A stretch of 64,000 nt of DNA, from positions 4,278,001-4,342,000 of the forward strand of contig BSBM01000442.1 in assembly GCA_027924585.1 (NCBI GenBank), read 5' to 3'. Within the stretch, counting starts at the first letter, position 1. Every line of letters starts with the position of its first letter. This document shows, piece after piece, positions 10,980 through 20,750 of this stretch. The translations under genes were made by a program, and so were the position numbers. Origin of the DNA: Larix kaempferi. Lineage: Eukaryota > Streptophyta > Pinopsida > Pinales > Pinaceae. The notes under the pieces are model-generated. The model was given only the letters and a program-made list of their open reading frames with translations, was not told the origin of the DNA and searched no databases.

Positions 10980-11445
10980 CAACAACATCATCATCTGGAT
11001 CTCTCGATCAACAACATTATCTGGATCTCTCGATCAACAGCATCATCATCTGGATCTCCTAATAAACAACATCATTTGGATCTCTCGATCAACATCATCA
11101 TCTAGATCTCCCGATCAACAACATCATCATTTGAATCTCTCGATCAACAACATCATCATCTAGATCTCCTCGATCATCTGGATCTTCTCGATCAACAACA
11201 TCATCATCTGGATCTTCTCGATCAACATCATCATCATATAGATCTTCTCGATCATCTGGATCCTCACGATCAACAATATCATCATCTGGATCCTCTCGAT
11301 CAACAGTATAATCATCTGGATCCTCTCGATCAACAGTATCATCATCTAGATCCTCTCGATCAAAAATATCATCATCTGGATCCTATCGATCAACAATATC
11401 ATCATCTGGATCCTCTCGATCAACAACATCATCATAGTAGCATAC
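10980..11445. repeat. C1 tandem repeat, ~30-bp unit
   Basis: More than twelve copies of a unit near 30 bp contain CATCTGGATCCTCTCGATCA and variants. The most regular part is 11250-11440. It lies between the coding remnant and the 3' LTR. C3 has a related 24-bp version at 37600-37780. The Ile/Met-rich ORFs across it are repeat artefacts. Confidence 0.88.
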
Positions 11446-11459
11446 TCTGCAATACAGAT

Positions 11460-12110
11460 GATCCAATTACGAAATGATCAATCCCTCTCACTTTAGGACA
11501 TAGGTCCAAGGATGATACAATCCTGATCCACATACGGGATGATCAATCCCTCTCAATTTAAGACACCTCTTATGTCTACGGACAATGCAGTCCAGATCTA
11601 CTTACAGGACGATCAATCCTGATCAATTTAAGACACCTCTCATGTCTATGGACGATGCAGTCCAAATCTACTTACAGGATGATCAATCCTGATCAATTTA
11701 AGACACCTCTCATGTCTATGGATGATGCAGTCCAGATCTACTTACAGGATGATCAATCCTGATCAATTTAAGACACCTCTCATGTCTATGGACGATGCAA
11801 TCCAGATCATGTACATTTTTGAACCAACTGTTCAGGGATGATGCAGTCCTATCACATACATTTTGAACTAACTATTTAGGGACGATGCAGTCCTATCACG
11901 TACATTTTAAACCAACTGTTTAGGGATCATGCAATCCTATCACATACATTTTGAACCAACTGTTCAAGGACAATGCAGTCCTATCACGTACATTTTGAAC
12001 CAAATGTTAAGAGACGATGCAGTCCTATCACATACATTTTGAACCAACTGTTAAGGGGTGATGCAGTCCTATCACGTACACTTAGAAAAAGTATAAGGAC
12101 CACTTTTCGG
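11460..12110. repeat. C1 tandem repeats, ~70-bp and ~44-bp units
   Basis: Positions 11510-11815 hold about four copies of a 70-bp unit containing GACGATGCAGTCC and ACAGGATGATCAATCC. Positions 11815-12095 hold about six copies of a 44-bp unit with GATGCAGTCCTATCAC. Both share the core GAYGATGCARTCC. Related units with other spacings occupy 37950-39250 in C3. Confidence 0.85.
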
Positions 12111-12289
12111 AGACATCTGTCTATAGATCAATTCAGGGACCGAAGTCTAGGTATTATACAATCCCTCTCGTCCACTAGGGACCACTTCTTAGAGACATAT
12201 GTCTACGGATCAATTCAAAGACCAAAGTTCGGGGATGATACAATCCCTCTCGTCCACTAGGGACCACTTCTCAACCTTATCATTGATAT

Positions 12290-12500
12290 CATCGACTTCA
12301 TTATCGGGACAGGTAACCTCATCATCAACCTCATCGTCGGAACAAGTAACCTCATCATCGATACATGTATCCTCATCATCGATACAAGTATCCACATCAT
12401 CGATACATGTATCCTCATCATCGATACAAGTATCCTCATCATCGATACAAGTATCCTCATCATTGATACAAGTATTCTCATCATCAACCTTACCATTGAT
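12290..12500. repeat. C1 21-bp tandem repeat
   Basis: Six or more copies of a 21-bp unit such as atacaagtatcctcatcatcg occur. Because the unit is a multiple of three, the minus strand reads as repeats of DEDTCID. It lies just downstream of the end of the copia polyprotein. It is probably a minisatellite and not a protein domain. Confidence 0.8.
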
Positions 12501-12539
12501 GCAGGCAATCTCATCATCATGGACCATATCATTCTCCCT

Positions 12540-13560
12540 TTCGAGGAGGGTCCTTCTGAACTACACCAAGCTTGTCTCAGAAATACTCAAACTTTACTCG
12601 AGATAGAGGTTTGGTCAATACATCAGCAACTTGTTCGTCAATGCTCACATACTCGAGCTTTATAGCTCCTTTCTGCACCATATCCCATATAGAGAAATAT
12701 CAGATCTCTATGTGCTTTGACTTATCATGGAACAATGGATTCTCTATCATCTTGATACAACTTTGGTTGTCACACAGGATCATAGTGGGGTCCATCTCTA
12801 AGTCAAATAATCTTGATAACAAATTCCAAAGCCATATCGCTTCACAACTAGAAGAGTAAGCAACAATATATTCCACTTCACCTGTGCTGAGAGCCACACT
12901 AGACTGCTTCTTGCTAAACCATGAGATCATGGAAGATCCCAGACAATAACATCCTTCCGATGTGCTCTTCCTGTCTGATACACTTCGTGCCCAATCAACA
13001 TCTGTGTAGCCATACAATCTGAAGTCATGATATCCAAGATAAGATAGACCAAAGTCTATCGTACCCTTTAGGTACCTCATCACATGCTTTGCAGCAATAA
13101 GGTGAAGACGTCTAGGTTCTACTAGATACTGACTTAAGGTGTTCATAGAAAAGCATATATCTGGCCTGGTATTTGTCAGATACATCAATGACCCTATAAT
13201 CTGTCTGTACAGAGTCACATCCACTAACTCTGATGAGTCATCAACTAACAAATTCAAGTTGGAATCCATGGGAGTGGCCATGGATTTGCATTCCAACATA
13301 TCAAATATTTTCAATATTTCCACAACATACATTCCCTGGTTGAGAAAGATTCATTCTGGGCCTTGCCATACTTCCAGACCTAGGAAGTAATGCATCAATC
13401 TGAGATCTTTCATCTCAAATTCTGTAGCTAGATTCTTCTTGCTTTCCATGATCTGTTTCTCATTCCCTGTCAGAATGAGATCATCCACATATAGTAATAG
13501 TATGATAGGTTCATCATCCATAACCTTAAGGTAAAGGTTAGGATCAGCTTGTCAAGAAGC
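12540..13560 (-). pseudogene. C1 reverse transcriptase / RNase H remnant
   Basis: The minus strand encodes the second half of a copia polymerase. The reverse transcriptase box YVDDLILTG lies near 13490, with MHYFLGLEVWQG near 13400. GSLMYLTNTRPDICFSMNTL, at about 13200-13140, leads into RNase H with TDVDWARS, STGEVEYIVA and ILCDNQSCIKM. After a stop at about 12700 it continues to the family C-terminus (ADVLTKPLSRVKFEYF, near 12600). At least three stops break it. All domains upstream of the YVDD region are gone, so it cannot encode an active enzyme. Confidence 0.88.
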
Positions 13561-14957
13561 TATCAATTCTCCCTTTGTGACTAAACATCATTCACACTTT
13601 GCATTGAGTGATCTTCTGCATATCTATCCATGCCATCTCTCGTCAGATGGGTCTACTGATATGAGCCTCAAGATCATTTGAACTCTGTGGTGAGTTCCTT
13701 CTTGCATCCATCTAATAGAAGAATGTCATCTATATATAGACGCCATCTTCAACCTTGTAGCAAAGGTTGAAATCTGCATCACCCATGGTGATCATTCAGC
13801 TCATCAAATGACTATCGATCCTGAGTATCCGTACAGATCTTTCTTCAATTGAATCGTGGGAGTTTTCTCTATTCGTACTTCTTCTTCTTCAATTACACCA
13901 TTAAGAGAATGGTCGTATCTAGCCACTTGGAGCAAACATCTCATCATGATCCTATTCCTCCTTCTAAGAGAATCTTCTAGCCACGAGCCTTCTATAGTAT
14001 GTTTGATTTGTAAGTCTTCTTGTTGAACATCTATCACTTGTTCAGTGTTCATCATCCTTCTTTTGTAGATTATACCACATGATATTTCCTACAAATCAAA
14101 TCTAATTACATGATTAGTAATACTTCATAATCATCAAATCATGTTGACATGATAACCTATAATGCATACATATATGATTCACATAGTTATGCAACTATCT
14201 TGACCAATACTTTGGCACAACACTTTTCCATATCCTGTATGCATATAGTGGTTATCTAGATTCCTTCCATCTCTACCAGAACATACTATCAAGAGCGTGC
14301 ACAGCTCTCAACATGTCAGCAAAGAGGTTTCATTCTAGATAAACAACAATGGAATTTTTGTCCAACTTACCCATCATATGCATATAACTATTACAAGCAA
14401 TATGGATTCTCACCTAGTAGCCTGACCTGTCATCTTTCCAACCCCAAATGGTCTGAGATTTAATGGATTCTTTGAGAGAGAGTTATTCCAAGTGTCGCAA
14501 CATGACCTGTTTATGGGATGAAACAACATAGAGAACTTGTACGGAGTGCCACGTGTCATTGTTTCAAATTCAGCCTCTGAAAAGAGAATCTGTCAAACTA
14601 CAGTCCATTCCCTAACTGCCACTTTTTACAAAATTTCATTTGGAGCTTCCTAGCCCGAGATATGACCCTTTTCCCAAGTTCAACTGTTTAGGATTGCATT
14701 CTGGAAGAGGCAGAAACCCTAACTTGTACGGATCATAAATCACAAATTACAACGAATCTGAGGCTGAGCTTCAGACAAAAGGTACAGGGGGATGTTATCT
14801 TCGACCTGTAAAAGTTTCATATCCTGAAACTTTTCCAAAATGGATTTATAGCGAAAGTTCCACAATGACTAGGTTTTTCTATACAAAACCCTAACTTTCA
14901 AATTGTCGCAAGTGAGACAAGTGTCGTAAGTGCCATACATTGCCTTCCTTCAGGCTA
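13561..14957 (-). other. C1 leader with scrambled copia fragments
   Basis: No intact gene is present. Short minus-strand pieces resemble copia reverse transcriptase (a NLCYKVEDG-like segment near 13750). An 83-codon ORF at 13804-14055 is unrecognised. Matching sequence in C3 spans about 40400-42960 but is roughly 1.3 kb longer; C1 lacks what C3 has at about 41160-42470. The last few hundred bases before the primer site (14450-14957) are well conserved between the two and look like the untranslated leader. Confidence 0.6.
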
Positions 14958-14969
14958 GCTTTGAAACCA
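14958..14969 (-). other. C1 primer binding site
   Basis: The minus strand reads TGGTTTCAAAGC directly after the 5' LTR. It is a decayed form of TGGTATCAGAGC, the complement of the initiator Met tRNA 3' end used by most plant copia elements. Confidence 0.8.
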
Positions 14970-15494
14970 TGTTAAGATTCAATATGATAAGATAGATAAC
15001 ATCAGTATTACATTCCATTTCACAACAATAGCATATACAAGATCACTGAAAGAACAACAAGCACAACATAAACACAAGAGACACAAATTTATCCTGGGAA
15101 ACCCCCATGGGGTAGAAAACCCAACAAAGCTTCCTCAATATAGATGACTAGAAAATACAAGTATGTAGTCCCAAACATGAGCTCCTTCTCCTCCATTGCA
15201 GATCCATCCCTCTCCTATGCGAGTTTTACAAGTGAGCATGTGTGTTAAATGAGGAACACACCTCCTCTATTTATACACTACTTCACTTGTCTTTTAACCT
15301 TAGCTAGGTCAGCCCCAACTTAACCACTCAACATAATGCTGACTGGGTCGATCCCACTAGGGGACTTAAACACCCCATACAACTGACTCTGGGCCGACCC
15401 CACTAGGGAATTCTAATAACCCAAGTTATCACATTCCGATGGAGGAATAATAAATTACAAATATAATATTCTTAGAAGTTACAATATCTCAATA
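14970..15494 (-). repeat. C1 5' LTR
   Basis: It matches 10186-10766, with a TATA box at 15267-15276 (plus view ctatttatac). Its outer end reads TATTGAG instead of TGTTGAG on the minus strand, a single base change. It is about 56 bp shorter than its partner because of internal deletions near the right end. Confidence 0.88.
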
Positions 15495-15990
15495 GCTTAT
15501 GCGCAACCCACCATCTGGAAGGTGTCTCATGCAGTGCCATATCTAGTGCTGGTAAGCAATGTTCATCTGCAACTGACACAATATATTCTTGGATAAATGA
15601 ATAAACATTAGATGAACCATTGTAGATGGGGATTGGACTTACCTCTTTTCCAATCCAATGCAGTGACTTTGTAAGCTGCGCGCATCTTCTTGCAAATACT
15701 TCATGCATACGGCCTTTCCAGTTCTCTAGTCCTGCATTAGAGTCTGAGATGCAAGAACTATCACATCACCAAATGAGTGTTCCATCCACTGTGGGATTAG
15801 CATAGTCTTCTTGATTTGCTGTCATATTGTAAAGGAGGTCAAGATCCTATGCTCTGGATTCTTCCTGAATTGGCTCACTGTATCTTTCTCCGTCTGTAGG
15901 GTCCAGTGGTGCGATGACCTTGAGATGCTTCCCTTCAAAGATCATCTTCTTTATTTTCAAGTTTATGATGGCGAGGTTATCCATTTCCTA
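15495..15990 (-). pseudogene. G1 protease tail and start of second Gag-like domain
   Basis: This continues the protease frame downstream on the minus strand. The segment runs through NLAIINLKIKKMIFEG and VIAPLDPTDGERYSEP to the block MHEVFARRCAQLTKSLHW at 15708, and ends with PSRWWVAHK, where C1 is inserted. It resumes at 10180 in the same frame. Stops occur at about 15987 (TAG), 15860 (TAG) and 15750 (TGA). The RWW-AHK segment is the entry to a retrotransposon Gag domain that follows the protease in this plant gypsy family. Confidence 0.8.
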
Positions 15991-16275
15991 GTCTATACCC
16001 AATAGTTCTGGATAAGGCTGACTATCATCCACAATCTCAATAACCTCGAAGTCTGCATGACTTCGCACTCCATCAATGTCAACAATAACGTTGGCTAACC
16101 TTCCAAAAGGCATGAATTTCTCTTGATTGGCCATTCTCAACTGTATAGGTGACCATAGCAAATTTGGTCGTCCCATCTGCTGCCATGTCTGCTTAGTCAA
16201 GACATTTACTTCAGATCCCAGATCAAGGATGATCTCATCCATCTCATAGTCTCCTATCTGTGCATTGAGCCTCAT
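15988..16275 (-). pseudogene. G1 retroviral-type aspartic protease
   Basis: The 95-residue open segment has the active-site loop ILDLGSEVNVL, in which DLG-S takes the place of the usual D-T/S-G, as is normal for this family. IQLRMANQEK and ADFEVIEIVDDSQPYPELLG follow. The protein would cut the polyprotein during particle maturation. It is open over its own length, but the polyprotein on both sides is broken by stops. Confidence 0.85.
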
Positions 16276-16299
16276 TTCTCGGCATGTTTTTTTATGGTT

Positions 16300-17400
16300 C
16301 TTAATCTAATGCACTGTGCTCTCGGCAATTTCCTTCTCACTATGTGGTTCATATTGATTTAACAACTTTTGTAATTCCGCTAGAGCATCTGGGCTCTTCA
16401 GCAGTTTCATGTAGCTCCTTAGGAACTGCGCAACAAAGGTGCCTGTCTCTGCTGCATGGCATGTTTTGTCATAAGCGGTCAGCATATCTTCTATATGCGG
16501 TATTTCACTTTGCAACGAGATTATTGGTGAACTAGGTGATGACTCTTTGAAGATATCCCTTGCTTCTTCAAAGACTTGTTTGTTTTTCTCCAAGTTGAAA
16601 GCAGGTGTCTTCCCCATAACGTTTTTGATCCAGATTGTTTCAAGAGGAGTCTGCCTAGTGTCAAAATCTCCAAAAGTTGAGGCTTCTGCTCCTCTATCTC
16701 TCCCTGTGGTAGCGCCAATTCATGTCATTGCATTGATAATTGGATCCGCAGCCCTTCTCTCTATTGCGATCAATTGAATGTTTGGGTTAGGTGCATCTTG
16801 CTTTTTTTTTTCTGCATTTCTGCCGCTAGCACTGGGTAGACCTCAATAACATGATCAAAATATTTGCAGTAATTACAAGCAGTACATTCATTGGTACAAT
16901 CTCTAGATAAGTGACCTGCCTGGACACAGTTGTAACAGATCATCTGGCCTCTTCCCCTTCCTTGTCTTGGACCAGTATTTCTTCCTCTTCTACGATATCA
17001 TCCACCACGGCCTCTATATGTGCCTTGGTCATACTGCACATTATCTTACTTCTATGGAGTTGCTTCTTGGACTTTGTATACTCCACTATTGCGCATATGC
17101 TCCATGTCTCTCTTCCTTTCCTGCATGAGCTCATATGATCTACAGTTCGATTCATCATGTCCAACTGATTTTTAGAAATTGCAATATAGATTCTTAGGGG
17201 TGCGCACATACTTCTGTATCAGATAACAGTTTTCAGTCCTATGGCCTTGCGTTTTACAGATTTCACACCACGGTGCTTGATTCTGATTCAGTGGATTCAA
17301 TGCTCCACTGTTAAGGTACTCCTGAAATAAATGACAATGCTCTCTGGTGTGCCCTTCTCCTTTACATCCTATACACCAGACTTCTTGTCTCTCTTGTTTT
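16300..17400 (-). pseudogene. G1 nucleocapsid region with four to five tandem zinc knuckles, and linker to protease
   Basis: The minus strand encodes consecutive CCHC knuckles: CIGCKGEGHTREHC near 17370, CEICKTQGHRTENC near 17270, a third whose second Cys is a TAA stop near 17185, CYNCVQAGHLSRDC near 16920, and a partial fifth (CNYCKYFDH) near 16870. An Arg/Gly-rich stretch lies between the third and fourth. A linker of about 100 residues at 16617-16306 leads to the protease. Multiple knuckles bind element RNA. Several stops and a frame change near 16720 make it non-functional. Confidence 0.82.
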
Positions 17401-17441
17401 CACTTCTTCATATCCTATAGTTGTAATGTTAGGGTAGCTAA

Positions 17442-18107
17442 CTAGGTCTGAATCTGAGACATCCCAGTGCTAGTCTCTCCAATTGGTAAAGCTTCTAATT
17501 TCATCGCGATCTTCAAGGCTTTTGCCTGCGAAGCCATTTTTTGCTGCATCAATGGCAGTCTGATATGGGGCAACAACACGGCTGTAAACCATTCTTGGTG
17601 TTGTTGCAGTGCTATGACAAAACTTACTTGGTCTAACAATGTCTTAAATTTATGGTCAAATTCACAAACCATCTCATTAGGTTTTTGCTTAATTTCCTTT
17701 AGTTCTGTTATACATTGGGATTTTGACTTCGGTTTCTTGAACTCACTCAATAGTGCAACCTTATTTTCTGCTAAGGTTCTCTAATGTCCAACAGAATAAT
17801 TCATGAACCAATTCAAGGCTCTATCTCTAAATGTGGTGATGAGCTGCGCTTGCTTCAGAGCATCATCTTGAACTTGCTTAACACTCCATACAGCTTCACA
17901 TAGAAACCAATGTTGCTCAGGGTCTTCTAGACCTATTCCTTTGAATATTGGCAGCTTAATATCATCATTTATTCTTCTCCTAGGTGGTGTAGGGTTCTGA
18001 GTAGCAAAAGTAAAGTTTGTATTACGTGGAATGTTTTGAAGTGGAATATTCTCAGATGGGATAATCGGATTCAGAATGGTCTGAGTCAGGATGGTCTGAG
18101 TACTCAC
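17442..18107 (-). pseudogene. G1 first Gag domain
   Basis: There are two adjacent open segments. The first (18107-17781) has INDDIKLPIFKGIGLEDPEQ and FRDRALNWFMNY, the classic Gag core with a conserved Trp before the proline-poor helix region. The second (17750-17442) continues with PKSKSQCITELKEIKQKPNE, typical of the Gag C-terminal half. A stop separates them at about 17780. The Met at 18107 lies within a Gln/Thr/Pro-rich N-terminal tail that probably extends to 18395. Confidence 0.8.
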
Positions 18108-18167
18108 TCCCGCGGTGTTACTAGTGCTGACGCTCTGAGGATCAGGAATATTAGCACCTGGAGGGTT

Positions 18168-18395
18168 CTATACTGATGAAATATGAGAAATAGGATGCAT
18201 GGTACTTGCAACCGGCGTATTCTGCGGAGTTATAGGCTGATAGGTGGCTGATAGAGGTGCGGTCTGGCTATCAGGCTGGTTTTGTGAATCAATATCTATG
18301 CGGAGTCTAGTCTTCTTAGTGGTATACTTATATATTGTTCGACTTCTCAAATTATGTGTTTCTTTGTCAGAATCACTGTAGATGCTATTGATCAT
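18168..18395 (-). pseudogene. G1 Gag N-terminal tail (Gln/Thr/Pro-rich)
   Basis: This 75-residue open segment just upstream of the Gag core has LRSRTIYKYTTKKTRLRIDI followed by Pro/Gln/Thr-rich sequence. A stop near 18168 separates it from the core. It is probably the disordered N-terminus of the same polyprotein. No domain is recognised. Confidence 0.5.
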
Positions 18396-18424
18396 TACAA
18401 ATTCAAAACTTCTAGGAATCTTTA

Positions 18425-18949
18425 CTACACTTTTAAAACACCTTTTTCAGCTAAAATCATTTTAATGTATAAACTCAAATTGTTTAGGTACTTACCTCTG
18501 AAACCTTTGAAAAAATCTACTTCGGTTGCGCTGTAGGAATTCAGGGTGTCCACAGCGAACTCTGTCACGAAGCCTTCTAGAATACTGTCAACCCAAAAGT
18601 CAACTACTGTCGAAAATGAACTATCTATTGCTTTGAGCCTCGCAATTAGCTCTGGATTCCACTCAGTAGGTACTTCTGGCGCGAAACTGTTCTTGCACTC
18701 TGCGAGCCTTGACAACCACTCGTGCAACTCGTTTCCAAAGGATTCCCAGAAAATCTCGTCAATATCCTTCCATAGATATTTTTTCAACCAATCTATGTCA
18801 GACAGATGCGGATTTTGATTCACCTTCCTTGTGAAGTCTCTTTCTGTCTTGTCACACCAAGCCCAGATTTCTTTCTTGTCTAGATGCCAAATTTCTGCAA
18901 TCAACGAAACCTTTTCTTCCGAGCACATCACTTCCTTCAAGAGCGGCAA
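18425..18949 (-). CDS. G1 extra ORF upstream of gag, unknown function
   Basis: This is the longest undamaged reading frame of G1 (174 residues). It is rich in Trp, Glu and Lys (WLKKYLWKDIDEIFW, WFLSRLAEC-like blocks, VVDFWVDSILEGF). The start used is the Met at 18949. The frame is open a further 20-25 codons upstream to a TAG, with other possible starts. It sits between the leader and gag on the coding strand of G1, so it is probably an element-encoded protein and not a host gene. I do not recognise a domain. It could be an N-terminal extension of Gag. Confidence 0.5.
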   Translation of the reverse strand: MPLLKEVMCSEEKVSLIAEIWHLDKKEIWAWCDKTERDFTRKVNQNPHLSDIDWLKKYLWKDIDEIFWESFGNELHEWLSRLAECKNSFAPEVPTEWNPELIARLKAIDSSFSTVVDFWVDSILEGFVTEFAVDTLNSYSATEVDFFKGFRGKYLNNLSLYIKMILAEKGVLKV

Positions 18950-19328
18950 GTCATCACAAATTTTAAGCCCAGCAATGGAACCATTTGTTGGCTTACATAA
19001 CTGTCTTGAGGTTTTCTATAAAGACCCAGGTTCTTCGCAGTTCAAGGAACCAACAAAACCTCTTTTCACCAGCCCTTTCGGCAACAATTTGCGAGCAGAC
19101 TAATGTCTCACCCGAGGTGAAGTTATTGGGTGGCTGTGGAATCTGGTTTCCATAACCACGTGATGAGTGCTTAAACATATATCATGAACAGCGCGTTGCG
19201 GACTGGGGACTGCGCAGAGATTAACCCCTTCGCGGTCAATACTTCTACAAGCCATAAGGTTGGCGCAACTCGCGCATCTAAGGACTGTGCAGTTTGATAA
19301 TAGGATAGCACAACTGGAAACTGCGCTT
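18950..19328 (-). other. G1 5' leader, first part
   Basis: No credible gene. The stretch alternates GC-rich pieces (gcgttgcgg, cgcggtc). It continues at 44608 once C2 is removed; the bases cgctt at 19324-19328 and tgctt at 44608-44612 are the C2 target duplication with one mismatch. Confidence 0.55.
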
Positions 19329-19870
19329 TGTTGATGTATATGTAACTTCAGAATGTATTTCACCTATGTATATTGTACTCCTATAGAGATGGTATTATTA
19401 CTATATACGGAAGTGTCGTCATTTGTATTGACAAGTGTCGCAAGTGTCGTAACTTGCTGTGATGGGTTATTAGACCACCAAGTGTGGGGTCAGCCTGGAT
19501 TAATGTAACCATGGGTTATTAGACTTAGTTAGACAAGTCGGTCCTGTTAGTTTATTGGGTAGGACAGGACAAGTATAAACAGATATTAGGATATCTCTAT
19601 TTGATCACTCATTACTCACTCTTACATCACTTGGAAAGTGGCGCACTAGTTGAGGAGGAGGAGTAGATGCTAGTAGAAGACTATCTCTTGTATTTGGTTG
19701 TATCATTGCTCTTTCTATCTCTGAGGAAGTTGTGGGGTTTTTCACCTTTATGGTTTTCCCTAGTGAAACTCTATGTGTCCATTGTCTTATGTGATTGCTT
19801 AATATGTTGTACATGTTATTCTCTTAGTAAAGATCCTAGAGTATGTTGAATTAATGCTCAAAATCTAACA
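19329..19870 (+). repeat. C2 5' LTR
   Basis: TG...CA ends, followed at once by the primer site. Its TATA box is decayed (tataaacag, 19574-19582); the 3' LTR has tataaatag at 44282-44290. Confidence 0.92.
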
Positions 19871-19882
19871 TGGTATCAGAGC
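19871..19882 (+). other. C2 primer binding site (initiator Met tRNA)
   Basis: TGGTATCAGAGC abuts the LTR with no gap. It is the canonical plant copia primer site. Confidence 0.95.
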
Positions 19883-20442
19883 TTCCCTAAGAAGAAGACA
19901 TTGTGTAGTGGCGGAAACTAGGGTTTCTTGTTTATTGGGTTTCTCTCCACAGATTTTGGTAAAGTAGTAAGGTAGATTGACTCTACTCATCAAGAAGAAT
20001 CTTTCTGTCCAATCAGAATTCAATTATGAGCACTTTCAGTTTTAGCCCTAAAAATTAGGGTTTCCACAAAAATAGAAATTTCTGAAATCTGAAGACATAG
20101 CTGGAAGCTCCTTGGACAAAACGAAGTTTAGAGCTTTGTATCGATATTTTTGGTTGGGTGAAGATCCGAGAAACTCAAACCCTAATTCAGGGTCCTCCCT
20201 AGTGAATCCAGGAAGACTAAAAATCATTTCTGAAGGGTGAAAATTTGCAGATCTCAAATTCTGAATATACCAGGCTAATCAACTCATCAAGGCGCATCTT
20301 TCTTGCCTTTCATAAAGTTGAAATTCACATTTTGAATTTTTAGGGTTTCTCTTACAAACCCTAATCCTCCAGATCCAGTTTTGAGCAAATCAAGTGGTAA
20401 GACCTAAAACTTTTCTATTTTCATTTGAAGTACTCTTTAAAG
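19883..20442 (+). other. C2 untranslated leader
   Basis: About 560 bp without a credible ORF lie between the primer site and the gag ATG at 20443. It contains several copies of AGGGTTT/AAACCCTAA-like words. Related leader sequence appears reversed in C3 near 41880-42340. Confidence 0.7.
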
Positions 20443-20675
20443 ATGTCTCACCACACCAAGCTTGAGGATAAGCTTGAAGGAGCTGATAAATTCCGAGCAT
20501 GGAAGTATAGGATTGGGTTAATCCTGGAAGAAAATGAGTTGGACACTTACATAAGTGAAGAGGTCCCTATCCCAAAGGAAGAAGAGGCTAAGGCCTTGCA
20601 CAAAAATAATTTGGTCAAGGCTAAGAGGATCATTGCTGATTCTATCAAAGACCATCTCATACCACATGTGTCATC
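20443..20675 (+). pseudogene. C2 Gag, N-terminal part (interrupted by C4)
   Basis: The ATG at 20443 opens a copia Gag: MSHHTKLEDKLEGADKFRAW, then the hydrophobic IGLILEENELDTYI and a Lys/Glu-rich stretch. This 78-residue part ends at IPHVSS, where C4 begins after its TCATC duplication. The same frame goes on at 32452 with LKTPKENFDSL. Gag builds the particle; the N-terminal region with a conserved Trp in the K-x-W motif is typical of the UBN2/copia Gag family. Confidence 0.88.
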
Positions 20676-20750
20676 TGATGAAAAAGTGTCCTCAGACACA
20701 CAATTTTATTAATAAGGAAAAAGAAATTTACATCACACTCACAAGACTCT
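20676..20750 (-). repeat. C4 left terminal repeat, 75 bp
   Basis: It matches 32161-32235 closely, including CAGACACACAATTTTATTAA. Similarity ends abruptly after CAAGACTCT. On the minus strand this is the 3' end of the LTR; the rest of the left LTR is unlike the right one. Confidence 0.75.

Larger units (their letters stand above)
10186..15494 (-). mobile_element. C1: defective Ty1/copia element
   Basis: LTRs of about 581 bp (10186-10766) and 525 bp (14970-15494) are flanked by identical GCTTA duplications at 10181-10185 and 15495-15499. On the minus strand the order is 5' LTR, primer site, about 1.4 kb of leader and scrambled fragments, a reverse transcriptase/RNase H remnant, long tandem repeats, polypurine tract and 3' LTR. 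Gag, protease and integrase are absent. C3 (36734-43627) is the same family with a longer leader. The element sits inside the second Gag-like domain of G1. Confidence 0.92.

Noticed and set aside
12199-12606. 135-codon Ser-rich ORF and an Asp/Cys-rich antisense ORF
   Set aside because: Produced by a 21-bp minisatellite; no conserved domain.
19871-19882. Possible tRNA gene, because the sequence matches a tRNA end
   Set aside because: Only the 12-base complement of the tRNA 3' end is present, next to an LTR; it is a primer site.
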